Shown here piece by piece: positions 8,030-15,086 of a stretch of 64,000 nucleotides of DNA; the stretch's first letter is position 1, and each line of letters begins with the position of its first letter. The position numbers and the translations under genes were made by a program. A model generated the notes under the pieces. The model did not search any database, had not been told where the DNA came from, and saw only the letters and a list, made by a program, of their open reading frames with translations. This DNA is from Paenibacillus tepidiphilus (GTDB lineage Bacteria > Bacillota > Bacilli > Paenibacillales > Paenibacillaceae): the NCBI RefSeq assembly GCF_008635795.1, contig NZ_VWRQ01000028.1, forward strand, positions 1-64,000. The letters are read 5' to 3'.

Positions 8030-8182
8030 TTGAAACAGTCCAACCAGGGGAATAACGGAGAATTGCGGGTAGCAGATCTGGATCGGGAATGGGTGTATCT
8101 GCTCATGGCAGCCAAGAAGATGGGCATCAAGGCTGAGGATATCCGTGAATTCTTGAACGGCAAGACGTTGCAGGCGATGTAG
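8030..8182 (+). CDS. sinI: SinI-like anti-repressor
   Basis: A 50-residue protein starting at TTG 8030, 7 bases after AGGAGG. Residues 17-43 (LDREWVYLLMAAKKMGIKAE, then DIREFLN) match the single helical-hook domain of B. subtilis SinI (LDQEW...EA...I..EEIRKYL). SinI binds the C-terminal hook of SinR and pulls the SinR tetramer apart, freeing matrix genes. The SinR gene here (8291-8635) carries the matching C-terminal hook EWFRLAQEAMASGISKREF. The gene has its own promoter and riboswitch and is convergent with sinR, unlike the B. subtilis sinIR operon. The 14 residues before the hook are hydrophilic and not conserved. Function is inferred from the hook motif and context. Confidence 0.82.
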   Translation: MKQSNQGNNGELRVADLDREWVYLLMAAKKMGIKAEDIREFLNGKTLQAM

Positions 8183-8219
8183 TTGCTGGAATTTACAGGA
8201 GGCAAAGGATCAGTTACAT

Positions 8220-8261
8220 ACAGAAAAGGGCGCAGCGAATTTCCGCTGGGCCCTTTTCTGT
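8220..8261. terminator. Bidirectional intrinsic terminator between sinI and sinR
   Basis: ACAGAAAAGGGC (8220-8231) pairs with GCCCTTTTCTGT (8250-8261) around an inner CAGCG/CGCTG stem with an AATTTC loop. The stem is A/T-rich at its outer end on both strands and separates the convergent sinI-like and sinR genes. Confidence 0.85.
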
Positions 8262-8290
8262 ATGGCTGGCGGAGAGCGGAGCAGAGGTGC

Positions 8291-8635
8291 TTACTCGTCC
8301 TTTTGCTCAAGCCGCCACTTTTGATAATCCAGGAATTCCTTGAATTCACGTTTGCTGATGCCTGAAGCCATGGCTTCCTGGGCCAGCCGGAACCATTCTC
8401 CGTCCAGAGCCGTTTCATCCGCATCCTCAGCCTCGCCATAGAGCAGAGTATGTATGGATACCTGCAGCGCGTCCGCAATTTTCTCAATGAATTGAATAGA
8501 GGGGTTGGATTGAATATTTCTTTCCACATTGCTCAAGTATGATTTGGCCACATCGGCCTTATCCGCCAATTCGGACAGGGACAAGCCCTTCTCCTGGCGC
8601 AGCTGGTGGATACGACTTCCCATATTCTGTGGCAC
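8291..8635 (-). CDS. sinR: SinR-family biofilm repressor
   Basis: A 114-residue XRE-type regulator. The N-terminal helix-turn-helix (SRIHQLRQEKGLSLSELADK, then AKSYLSNVERNIQ and NPSIQFIEKIADALQVSIHT) is almost word for word that of B. subtilis SinR. The C-terminal part (DGEWFRLAQEAMASGISKRE, then FLDYQKW) is the SinI/SinR interaction hook. In B. subtilis SinR represses tapA-sipW-tasA and eps; here it sits directly downstream of, and on the same strand as, tapA-sipW-tasA. Start: GTG at 8635 is 12 bases after GGAGG; an ATG at 8623 matches the usual SinR N-terminus but is further from that site. A TTG at 8656 lies just before the ribosome-binding site and is unlikely. Confidence 0.93.
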   Translation of the reverse strand: MPQNMGSRIHQLRQEKGLSLSELADKADVAKSYLSNVERNIQSNPSIQFIEKIADALQVSIHTLLYGEAEDADETALDGEWFRLAQEAMASGISKREFKEFLDYQKWRLEQKDE

Positions 8636-8745
8636 GATGACGACGCCCCTCCGCAAATATTCTTTGAAAAGCCAAGAAACACTTTCTGCTTGCTAGTATA
8701 GCAAATATCCTCTTAACGGACAAAGGGTACCCGGATCAGAGAGAA

Positions 8746-8791
8746 AAGCAGCATGCTCTGACCCGGCAGCCGGAATCAGAACATACTGCTT
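8746..8791 (-). terminator. Terminator of the tapA-sipW-tasA operon
   Basis: On the minus strand AAGCAGTATGTTCTGA pairs with TCAGAGCATGCTGCTT (two mismatches) around an inner CCGGC/GCCGG stem, followed by TTTTCTCTCT. It lies 23 bp past the tasA stop and separates tasA from sinR. Confidence 0.75.
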
Positions 8792-8813
8792 ATCTATGGG
8801 GATGCCGCTAGGC

Positions 8814-9422
8814 TTAGTAGGCGGTTTTAGGGCCTTGTTTGGCTTCGAATGTCCAGGTCAGCTTCAGTTTGTCTTTCTGGAAGTAATTCTGCGCCTCGCC
8901 GGAGTCTACGAATTCGAACTGAACGGCGAAGGTGTCACTGGTGCCTGCCTTGATGCCGTCCGGCTCGGTAAAGAGCTGATCAAGACCGGTGTTGTCGACC
9001 AGTTCCTTGGTTTGATTCTTCAGATCGGCAAGAGTAGTCTCATACACAATAAGCTCTGGAGTGATGATGGTGCCTTTATCCACATTCTTGAGGAATTTGA
9101 CCTTAATGAATTTATTCAGGTCCACTCCATTGTTGTCGCCGAGAGTGTCCGTTATCTCCGTCGATGTTTTCAGCAGAATGGAGCCGATGTCGAGCGTGCC
9201 GTCGTTCTTGAGCTTGAAGCTCTTCAGAACGGTGTCACCCGGCTTCAGGTTGGCAATGTCGACGATTACGGAAGGATCGGAATTCAGATCGAGAGTACCC
9301 GCAGCGAAGGTGGCTGTGCTCTGCGCGGTGTCGCTGAAGTAAGCGAAGGTGCCCCCGCCGATTAAAGACAATCCCAGTGCTGCCGATGCCACGCCAAGAC
9401 CCAGTGTTTTCTTGATACCCAT
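8814..9422 (-). CDS. tasA: TasA/camelysin-family matrix fibre protein
   Basis: A 202-residue secreted protein of the TasA/CalY (peptidase M73) family, the main amyloid-like fibre of the Bacillus biofilm matrix. The signal peptide (KKTLGLGVASAALGLSLIGG) ends in GGTFA-YFSD, the SipW-type cleavage site (A27/Y28), followed by TAQSTATFAAGTLDLNSDPS, the hallmark start of mature TasA/CalY. KPGDTVLKSFKLKNDGTLDI is the second conserved block. It lies 87 bp after sipW in the tapA-sipW-tasA order. Start: ATG at 9422 with GAGGAGG 9 bases upstream; a longer frame to 9506 lacks support. It is shorter than B. subtilis TasA (261) and closer to CalY in size. Confidence 0.92.
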   Translation of the reverse strand: MGIKKTLGLGVASAALGLSLIGGGTFAYFSDTAQSTATFAAGTLDLNSDPSVIVDIANLKPGDTVLKSFKLKNDGTLDIGSILLKTSTEITDTLGDNNGVDLNKFIKVKFLKNVDKGTIITPELIVYETTLADLKNQTKELVDNTGLDQLFTEPDGIKAGTSDTFAVQFEFVDSGEAQNYFQKDKLKLTWTFEAKQGPKTAY

Positions 9423-9509
9423 AATTAAATTCCTCCTCAAATGGTTGTGTGTGATGTGGCCGAAGCCTTGTATTGTATCTTCCGGTTCGTAAACGGAAGC
9501 CGACAATCG

Positions 9510-10097
9510 TTATTGCTGCGTCTCGGCAGCGGGAGGTGCAGGGGGAAGGGCGGCGTTTTTGCGTTCGAGTGCAGCCAGTGCCTTCCAGGAGCTATAGAGC
9601 GCGTAGAGCAGAAGCAGCAGGCCCGGGACGATCATCAGGACAACGCTGCCGGCCTTGGAGACTGCAAAGTTCAAGGCGTATCCCACGTAAGGGACAGTGA
9701 TGCCGGTATATTCGGCCTTAACATTGGCGGAGCTGACAGGGTTCAGGTCGGCCGCATCATTGTTGTCGCCCTTGGTCCGGTAGAGCGTTTCACCGGTGGC
9801 GTCGTTGGCGGTTGCCTCCAGAACACGGTGGGTAATCAGGACATTATCTTCATTCAGGAAGGTGACGACATCGCCGGGCTGGAAGCGGGTCATGTCTCCG
9901 CCAGGCTTCAGGGCGACAATCGAGCCTGTCTTGATGCCCGGCTCCATGGAGCCGGAGAGCACGGTTTTGATTTCATATCCGAAGAATGAAGGCTCACCGC
10001 CGGAGGCTCTGGATACGATTACCGCCGCCAGAAGAATGATAAAGACCAGCAGCATGGCGGCAGAGGCGATATGGTTAAGCAGGCGCTTGATTCGCAT
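9510..10097 (-). CDS. sipW: Signal peptidase I of the SipW (ER) type
   Basis: A 195-residue membrane peptidase that removes the signal peptides of TapA and TasA. It has an N-terminal membrane anchor (about 10-28), the catalytic serine in SGSMEPG (S50), a histidine in place of the usual general-base lysine (LITHRV, H90), and the GDNND block (D111). Ser-His signal peptidases are the archaeal/ER type, which in Bacilli is SipW. A second membrane segment lies near residues 140-165 and the tail is Pro/Ala-rich. The ATG at 10097 follows GAAAGGTG; a GTG at 10109 overlaps that site. It is 21 bp after tapA. In B. subtilis SipW also has a role in surface biofilm gene expression. Confidence 0.94.
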   Translation of the reverse strand: MRIKRLLNHIASAAMLLVFIILLAAVIVSRASGGEPSFFGYEIKTVLSGSMEPGIKTGSIVALKPGGDMTRFQPGDVVTFLNEDNVLITHRVLEATANDATGETLYRTKGDNNDAADLNPVSSANVKAEYTGITVPYVGYALNFAVSKAGSVVLMIVPGLLLLLYALYSSWKALAALERKNAALPPAPPAAETQQ

Positions 10098-10118
10098 AAG
10101 GGTACACACCTTTCACAA

Positions 10119-11336
10119 TTACTGGGCTGCAGCCGGCTCGTCGTCCGGTTCCGGTGCCTTGGATGGTTCCGGTATCGCGGTTGCCTCCGGAATAACCGCA
10201 GGCTCTTCTTGGACTTCTCCCGCCGGCGGGATGGCTTCTATCGCTTCAGGGGAAGGAACGGCTTCAGGCGGGGCGGGGGGTGTCGCTACGGGACTGTCCC
10301 CGGGCTCCGACTCCGTTTGTTCGCCGGCGGCCTCCTCCTGCTGTTTTTGCTCTTCGGCAAGCTGGGCTTCTTGCGCTTTCTTCTCTTCTTCCGCTTGCTT
10401 GGCTTTCTCCAGCTCTTCGAGCCGGGCCTCCTCCAGCCGTCTGCCGCGGATTTCACTGATCAATGCCCGCTGGCTTTCCAGCTCGGCGATGCCTGCTGCG
10501 GCACCCGCCTTGGCTTCGGTCAATTCGGCGGTATAGCTGTCATACGTCGCGCTCAGCCCGCTTGACAGATTGCCGTCCTGCAGGGTAATCAGGAAGGGTA
10601 AGGGCTGTAACAGCTCCGGCCGGCCGAACTCGGATTCGCCGTAGACGATATCGGCTACACCGGCAGCGAACAGGTTACCCTGATTCTGCGCGGAGCGCAG
10701 GTAGCGTATGATCCCTTCGATGGATTCGTTGAACGATTCGGAGAGCACGCCGCTCTGGCCGATGCTGCTCTGGAGTTCATTGAAGAAATCGGTGTCCTTG
10801 AAGTCGACACAACTCGGGTCCAGATTCTGCATAGCTCCTCCCAACGCTGTCAGTACAGCGGAGGCGGCATTCAGCTCCGCGGCAATCTCGCTCCAAATGT
10901 GGTTGTTGGCAATCATCTGATCATTGGCGGAATTGAGCTCGGTCTGCAGTGAAGCGATCCGGGCTGACGCTTCCAGCTCTGCGGCATCCAGCTCTTCCAG
11001 TGACATGGCTTCGATCCCGGATATGCCGGAGCCGGTAACCGCAGAGGTATAACCCTTTAAGGATGACTGTAGGGCAGCTGCCTTCTGGATATGGTCCCGG
11101 AGGGCGAGAAGCTGCTGCTTCGCAGAGCCGGGAAATACCGCACAGAACGAGATCGTGTTTTCCAGCTCCGCATTGTCGGTAAAGCCGGCGTAGGTGCTGC
11201 CTACCTGCTGGGATACCAGGAGAAAGAGAATGGAACAGGCGACGCCTGAACGCAGCTTGCGGACGGCTGCTTTATCCCGCTTTCGGTTGCTTCTTTTTCT
11301 TGCCGATCTTGGTAGCAGAGGAATACCTCCCCTCAA
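10119..11336 (-). CDS. tapA: TapA-like matrix anchoring/assembly protein
   Basis: About 405 residues. A very basic start (RSARKRSNRKRDKAAVRKLR) leads to one hydrophobic segment (SGVACSILFLLVSQQVGSTY) and then AGFTDNAELENTISFCAVFP, which resembles the SipW-processed start of TapA and camelysin (A-F-D-x-A). A long Ala/Glu/Gln coiled-coil-like middle and a Pro/Glu tail without a second membrane segment follow. In B. subtilis TapA seeds and anchors TasA fibres; length and tail differ here, so the assignment rests on position before sipW-tasA and the N-terminus. The start is unsettled: TTG 11336 is used, but the best ribosome-binding site (GGGGAGG, 11326-11330) points to a CTG at 11318. Confidence 0.78.
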   Translation of the reverse strand: MRGGIPLLPRSARKRSNRKRDKAAVRKLRSGVACSILFLLVSQQVGSTYAGFTDNAELENTISFCAVFPGSAKQQLLALRDHIQKAAALQSSLKGYTSAVTGSGISGIEAMSLEELDAAELEASARIASLQTELNSANDQMIANNHIWSEIAAELNAASAVLTALGGAMQNLDPSCVDFKDTDFFNELQSSIGQSGVLSESFNESIEGIIRYLRSAQNQGNLFAAGVADIVYGESEFGRPELLQPLPFLITLQDGNLSSGLSATYDSYTAELTEAKAGAAAGIAELESQRALISEIRGRRLEEARLEELEKAKQAEEEKKAQEAQLAEEQKQQEEAAGEQTESEPGDSPVATPPAPPEAVPSPEAIEAIPPAGEVQEEPAVIPEATAIPEPSKAPEPDDEPAAAQ

Positions 11337-11363
11337 TGTCCCGCCTAAACGTTCGTTGTAACT

Positions 11364-11379
11364 GTTCTTTATTGAGAAC
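11364..11379. promoter_or_regulatory. SinR-type operator, palindromic, proximal to tapA
   Basis: GTTCTTTATTGAGAAC is two inverted GTTCT half-sites separated by 6 bases, the same geometry as the B. subtilis SinR operator GTTCTCTAAAGAGAAC. The left half is also a full GTTCTTT match to the consensus GTTCTYT. It lies about 30 bp before the tapA start, in the leader. Confidence 0.7.
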
Positions 11380-11418
11380 GTTTCTGTAGTGAAATCATAA
11401 CCGGATTTAGGCAAAAAG

Positions 11419-11442
11419 AAAACCGCCAATTCAGGCGGTTTT
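11419..11442 (-). terminator. Intrinsic terminator inside the tapA leader
   Basis: On the minus strand AAAACCGCC pairs with GGCGGTTTT around a 6-base loop and is followed by TTTTCTTTTT in effect (the stem end plus CTTTTT). It lies between the SinR boxes at 11452-11521 and the tapA start, so a transcript starting at the TATAAT near 11500 would meet it before the gene. It is separate from the terminator of the upstream aldo/keto reductase gene at 11544-11570. Confidence 0.7.
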
Positions 11443-11451
11443 GTGCGTTAT

Positions 11452-11458
11452 AAAGAAC
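11452..11458 (-). promoter_or_regulatory. SinR-type half-site (middle)
   Basis: On the minus strand, in the direction of tapA, this reads GTTCTTT, a full match to the SinR consensus GTTCTYT. It lies just downstream of the candidate -10 element. Confidence 0.55.
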
Positions 11459-11499
11459 ATTATCTTTAGTTATCCCGATTTTACTCTCGATTCCGCTGA

Positions 11500-11521
11500 T
11501 TATATCGTTCTTTATTAAGAA
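11500..11521 (-). promoter_or_regulatory. Candidate tapA promoter -10 overlapped by a distal SinR-type site
   Basis: On the minus strand AATTCTTAATAAAGAACGA is followed directly by TATAAT (11500-11505). TTCTTAATAAAGAAC is an inverted repeat with one full half-site (GTTCTTT on the + strand, 11507-11513). A repressor here would cover the -10/-35 spacer. No good -35 hexamer is seen, so the promoter itself is tentative. Confidence 0.5.
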
Positions 11522-11536
11522 TTATAGATTTATTGA

Positions 11537-11570
11537 ATAAAAAAACCGGCTGCGTCTGCGCAAGCCGGTT
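11537..11570 (-). terminator. Terminator of the aldo/keto reductase gene
   Basis: On the minus strand AACCGGCTTGCG pairs with CGCAGCCGGTT (one bulged base) and is followed by TTTTTTT. It lies 42 bp after the stop of the gene ending at 11612. Confidence 0.9.
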
Positions 11571-11611
11571 ATAGTTCATTCTGAAGGGGTATCAGCGGTC
11601 GTTCGGGCTGA

Positions 11612-12589
11612 TCAGGGCAGCTTCTCGCCGCGCGCGCTGACGTACAGCTCATACCACTCCTGACGGGACAGCTCCAGGCTGTCCGCATCGGCGCAGGCCG
11701 CGATGCGCTGCGGGTTCACGGTGCCGATGACCGGCTGGATGGCGGCGGGATGGCTTGTCAGCCAAGCGAGCACTACGGCTTCGGGCGTGGTGTTCTTCTC
11801 TTTGGCAAGACGCGAGACCAGACCTGCTGTATGAACGACCCTCTCCGGCTGGCCTTCCAGCGAACGGCCGCTGAACATACCCTGGGCCAGCGGCCCCCAG
11901 GCCTGCAGCTGGATGTTCTCCATCCGGCAGTACTCCACCGTCCCTTCCGGGAAGGTGATGTCCTTCCATGGATCGCGGTTCACGCTGACCATGGCGTCCA
12001 GCCAGCTGATCTTGGCCAGGCTCATATGCAGCTGATTGACAATAAACGGCTCATCGCAATAATGCTGCAGCAGCCTGATCTGTGCCGCGCTCATATTGGA
12101 GACGCCGAAATGGCGGACTTTACCCGCTTCCTTCAGCTTGCGCAGCGCATCGGCGATCTCCTCGGGGTCCATCAGCGGATCGGGGCGGTGCAGCAGCAGG
12201 ATGTCGATATACTCCGTGCCCAGCCGCGACAGTGTTCCATCGACGCTCTTCAGGATATGATCGCCGGAGATGTCAAAGGTGTTGGAGGTATCGCCCGGCT
12301 CCATCAGCTTGATGCCGCATTTGGATTGCAGAATGATCTCTTCGCGCAGGCCCGGGCGGTCCTTGAAGATCTGGCCGAACACCTTCTCGGCTTTGCCTCT
12401 GGTGTAAATATCCGCATGGTCAAAAAAATTGATCCCGATGGACAAAGCGGCTTCCACCGCTTCATGGCCCTGCCTGATATTCTCTGCGGTCAGCGGCTCG
12501 TGGTCCCAGCCTCCGCCCAGACCCATGCAGCCCAGGGCGACTCGGCTGGCAGGAATACCGCGTTTGTTCAGTGGCAGCGTTTTCAGCAA
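11612..12589 (-). CDS. Aldo/keto reductase (YdhF-like)
   Basis: A 325-residue NADPH-dependent oxidoreductase of the aldo/keto reductase barrel family. The catalytic tetrad is visible: Asp and Tyr in FFDHADIYTRG, Lys in LQSKCGIK, His in ILLLHRPDPLMD. Near the C-terminus AIQPVIGTVNPQRI is the loop that holds the phosphate of NADPH. The overall wording is that of the E. coli YdhF group, whose natural substrate is not settled. The start chosen is TTG at 12589 because GGAGG lies 8 bases upstream; the ATG at 12607 sits in front of that site and has no ribosome-binding site of its own. It appears to be monocistronic with its own terminator. Confidence 0.92.
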   Translation of the reverse strand: MLKTLPLNKRGIPASRVALGCMGLGGGWDHEPLTAENIRQGHEAVEAALSIGINFFDHADIYTRGKAEKVFGQIFKDRPGLREEIILQSKCGIKLMEPGDTSNTFDISGDHILKSVDGTLSRLGTEYIDILLLHRPDPLMDPEEIADALRKLKEAGKVRHFGVSNMSAAQIRLLQHYCDEPFIVNQLHMSLAKISWLDAMVSVNRDPWKDITFPEGTVEYCRMENIQLQAWGPLAQGMFSGRSLEGQPERVVHTAGLVSRLAKEKNTTPEAVVLAWLTSHPAAIQPVIGTVNPQRIAACADADSLELSRQEWYELYVSARGEKLP

Positions 12590-12643
12590 ATAATATCCCT
12601 CCGTCATACGAATGATGGCTTCTACGGGAACTATTGTACACCT

Positions 12644-12856
12644 TTAGAAGCCGGTATGGTATTTTTTGTCGCTGGAGGAACGGTGTTTGGTGCCTTCCTT
12701 ATCCTGCTCTTCCTGCTGCTCCAGTGTCAGGTCCTCCACCGGAATCGGATCGACGTTCTGCTCGCTTTCATGCAGCTCGAACAGGCTCGGGTTCTCCGTA
12801 GGATACTGCTCGGGATGGTCACGGCGGTCTCGCAGGGGCTTCTTCTCGTTAGTCAT
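12644..12856 (-). CDS. Small hydrophilic protein, unknown function
   Basis: A 70-residue, strongly charged protein (MTNEKKPLRDRRDHPEQYPT at the N-terminus, Glu/Gln-rich middle, KHRSSSDKKYHTGF at the end) with no membrane segment or cysteine. The ATG at 12856 has GAGGTG 6 bases upstream; the frame is open further up but without a supported start. Its composition suggests a disordered protein. I do not recognise the family. It lies between a PadR-regulated unit and the aldo/keto reductase, in the same direction. Confidence 0.65.
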   Translation of the reverse strand: MTNEKKPLRDRRDHPEQYPTENPSLFELHESEQNVDPIPVEDLTLEQQEEQDKEGTKHRSSSDKKYHTGF

Positions 12857-12921
12857 CACTTGCACCTCACTTTTTCGTGTTTGCTCGTTAATTAACCTTT
12901 TTCCAGGCCCATAAACAGCAA

Positions 12922-12941
12922 GAAGGCCCAGACGGGCCTTC
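12922..12941 (-). terminator. Hairpin after the padR-like gene
   Basis: An 8-bp stem GAAGGCCC/GGGCCTTC with a 4-base loop lies 12 bp past the stop codon at 12953. The following minus-strand sequence is only moderately T-rich (TTGCTGTTTAT), so termination may be incomplete. Confidence 0.55.
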
Positions 12942-12952
12942 CAGGACACTAA

Positions 12953-13519
12953 TTAGGAATCCGCAAACAATGGCGATCCGATATCGTTCAGCTTGCGCGC
13001 GGCCACATCGGCATGCAGGCGTTTCAGCCAGTTCAATTCGGTGAGGCTGTGCTCGTACCGGCCGTACATCAGATGCAGTGCAGAGCGGGGGACAGACATT
13101 ACATGCTCTTCATACACCTGATAATAGAAATTGACCTGGTGCTCGGTCTCGCGGATCCGTTCCTCCAGCACCTTCTCTACCTTGCTTTGATCGATGTGGC
13201 GGGAGAGGGCCAGGGCCATGTAGAGCGGATGGTACACCTGCTCATATTTCTTGATCTGCTGCAGCACCAGCTGCTCGAAGAGGGCCCTGCCCTGATCGGT
13301 AATCCGGTATATCGTCTTATCCGGCCTGTCGCTGCTGCGGATCGTTTCCGTGGCACAGATATGCCCCTCTTCGGCGAGCTTGTCGACGGCGTAATACAGC
13401 GACCCCATCTGAAGCTTCATCATCTGGTTATAGGAGCGTTCCTTCATCACCAGCATGATTTCGTAAGGATGTCTCTCCCGCTCCAGCAGGAGGCCGAGAA
13501 TCACCAGCTTCATGGACAT
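12953..13519 (-). CDS. PadR-family transcriptional regulator
   Basis: A 188-residue winged-helix regulator. The PadR N-terminal domain is clear (LVILGLLLERERHPYEIMLV, then MGSLYYAVDKLAEEGHI and TIYRITDQGRALFEQLV), followed by a helical C-terminal dimerisation part (about 95-180). PadR proteins usually repress an adjacent transporter gene and release it when they bind an aromatic or hydrophobic drug. Here the gene begins 5 bp after the stop of a DHA2 exporter and is certainly co-transcribed with it, so autoregulation through the palindrome at 15091-15106 is likely. The start is ATG 13519 with AAGGG upstream. Confidence 0.92.
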   Translation of the reverse strand: MSMKLVILGLLLERERHPYEIMLVMKERSYNQMMKLQMGSLYYAVDKLAEEGHICATETIRSSDRPDKTIYRITDQGRALFEQLVLQQIKKYEQVYHPLYMALALSRHIDQSKVEKVLEERIRETEHQVNFYYQVYEEHVMSVPRSALHLMYGRYEHSLTELNWLKRLHADVAARKLNDIGSPLFADS

Positions 13520-13524
13520 GCGGC

Positions 13525-15048
13525 TTACCCTTGCTCCCCGCCGGGAGCTCCGGCCGGACGTGTGATGGTCAACCGGTCCTTACCCGGCATCAGCAGGACG
13601 AAGACAAGTCCAAGCACAGCGGGAACGAGGGCCCAGAGAAAGGTGTAGGCTACGGAATCGGACAAAGCACCGGTGATCTTCTCCAGTACAGGGGCCGGAA
13701 TTTGCGCCCGGGCTTCCGGAGTCAGCGCCGCCCGTGAATCACTGTAAGCCGACACGTCCGCGCCGCCGCCGAACGCTGTGCTCAAGCTGCTGGTGAAATG
13801 ATTGCGCTGAACGATCCCGAAGATCGTAATGCCCAGCGTCATGCCAAGGGAGCGCATAAAGGTGCTGGTCGAAGTCGCCGAACCCCGCTGGCGGATATCG
13901 AAGTGGTGAATGGCCGACATCCCGAGCACCGAGAAGGAGAAGCCGACACCAAAGCCGGTCAGTGCCATAAAGCTGTTCAGCAGAAGCCGGGACGTGTCCG
14001 GATTAATCGTGCTTAAGGTGAAGACGCCTGCCACGAAACAGACGGCCGACAGCACCATGATATTGCGGAAGCTCAGCTTGGTGGTCAGCAGGCCCCCCGC
14101 CTGGCTGCCGATGACTGAGCCGATCATCATCGGCATCAGAATGAGCCCCGAATTCGTAGCGGAGCCGCCGAAGACGCCCTGGACGAAGATGGGAATATAG
14201 ATTGTCGCCACAATAAAAGCCGAGCCATAGAAGAGTGCGATCAAGCTGCTGGTCGCAAACAGCCGGTCACGGAACATGGCAAAGGATATAACCGGTTCCT
14301 TGGCATAGCGCTCAATGAAGAGAAAGGCAATGAGCAATACGGCAAACCCGGCGAACAGGCCGAGAATGGCGGATGAATCCCAGGCGTACTGATTGCCGCC
14401 GAGCTCCAGGGCGAACATCAGGCAGATGATTGCACCCACCAGCGTAAAGGCGCCGGCCCAGTCGATCTTCTGCTGGGCATGGGCAATGGATTCCTTATAG
14501 AAGAAGGCGATCAGGAAGAACGCAATAATGCCCAGCGGCAGATTAATGTAGAAAATCCATTGCCAGCCGACATAATCCGTAATGTAGGCCCCTAGGAGCG
14601 GCCCGATGACGCTGGAGATACCGAATACGGCGCCGAACAGACCGGTCAGCTTGCCCCGCTTCTCCGCTGGAAAGATATCAAACACAATAGTAAAGGCAAT
14701 TGGCATCAGCGCACCGCCTCCGACACCCTGAATGGCGCGGTAGATGCTGAGCTGTGTAATACTGCCGGCGGTTCCGCACAATGCCGAGCCGACGAGGAAG
14801 AGAATCAGTCCGAAGATGAAGAACCGCTTGCGTCCGTACATGTCGGAGAGCTTGCCGAAGATCGGTGTACCCGCCATGACCATGACCATGTAGGCCGAGG
14901 TGACCCAGACGATTTTATCCATTCCGCCCAGATCGGACACAATGGTGCCCATGGCTGCCGCTACGATGGTATTGTCCATGGCGGACATGAGTATACCCAG
15001 CAGCAGGCCGACGACCACGAGCTTGAGATTGCTTTGTTTGGTTTGCAT
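13525..15048 (-). CDS. MFS drug exporter, DHA2 (14-TMS) family
   Basis: A 507-residue inner-membrane proton antiporter. Motifs of the DHA2 family are visible: MSAMDNTIVAAAMGTIVSDL in helix 1 (motif D1), GKLSDMYGRKR in loop 2-3 (motif A), SIYRAIQGVGGGALMPIAF in helix 4 (motif B), and VFGISSVIGPLLGAYI in helix 5 (motif C, the antiporter motif). Length and the roughly 14 hydrophobic segments fit. Such proteins expel hydrophobic cationic drugs, disinfectants or antibiotics; the substrate cannot be read. The ATG at 15048 has AAAGGAG 11 bases upstream. It is first in an operon with the PadR regulator. Confidence 0.95.
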   Translation of the reverse strand: MQTKQSNLKLVVVGLLLGILMSAMDNTIVAAAMGTIVSDLGGMDKIVWVTSAYMVMVMAGTPIFGKLSDMYGRKRFFIFGLILFLVGSALCGTAGSITQLSIYRAIQGVGGGALMPIAFTIVFDIFPAEKRGKLTGLFGAVFGISSVIGPLLGAYITDYVGWQWIFYINLPLGIIAFFLIAFFYKESIAHAQQKIDWAGAFTLVGAIICLMFALELGGNQYAWDSSAILGLFAGFAVLLIAFLFIERYAKEPVISFAMFRDRLFATSSLIALFYGSAFIVATIYIPIFVQGVFGGSATNSGLILMPMMIGSVIGSQAGGLLTTKLSFRNIMVLSAVCFVAGVFTLSTINPDTSRLLLNSFMALTGFGVGFSFSVLGMSAIHHFDIRQRGSATSTSTFMRSLGMTLGITIFGIVQRNHFTSSLSTAFGGGADVSAYSDSRAALTPEARAQIPAPVLEKITGALSDSVAYTFLWALVPAVLGLVFVLLMPGKDRLTITRPAGAPGGEQG

Positions 15049-15086
15049 GCTTCACGAGGCTCCTTTGTAATGAAGAATATGAATCG

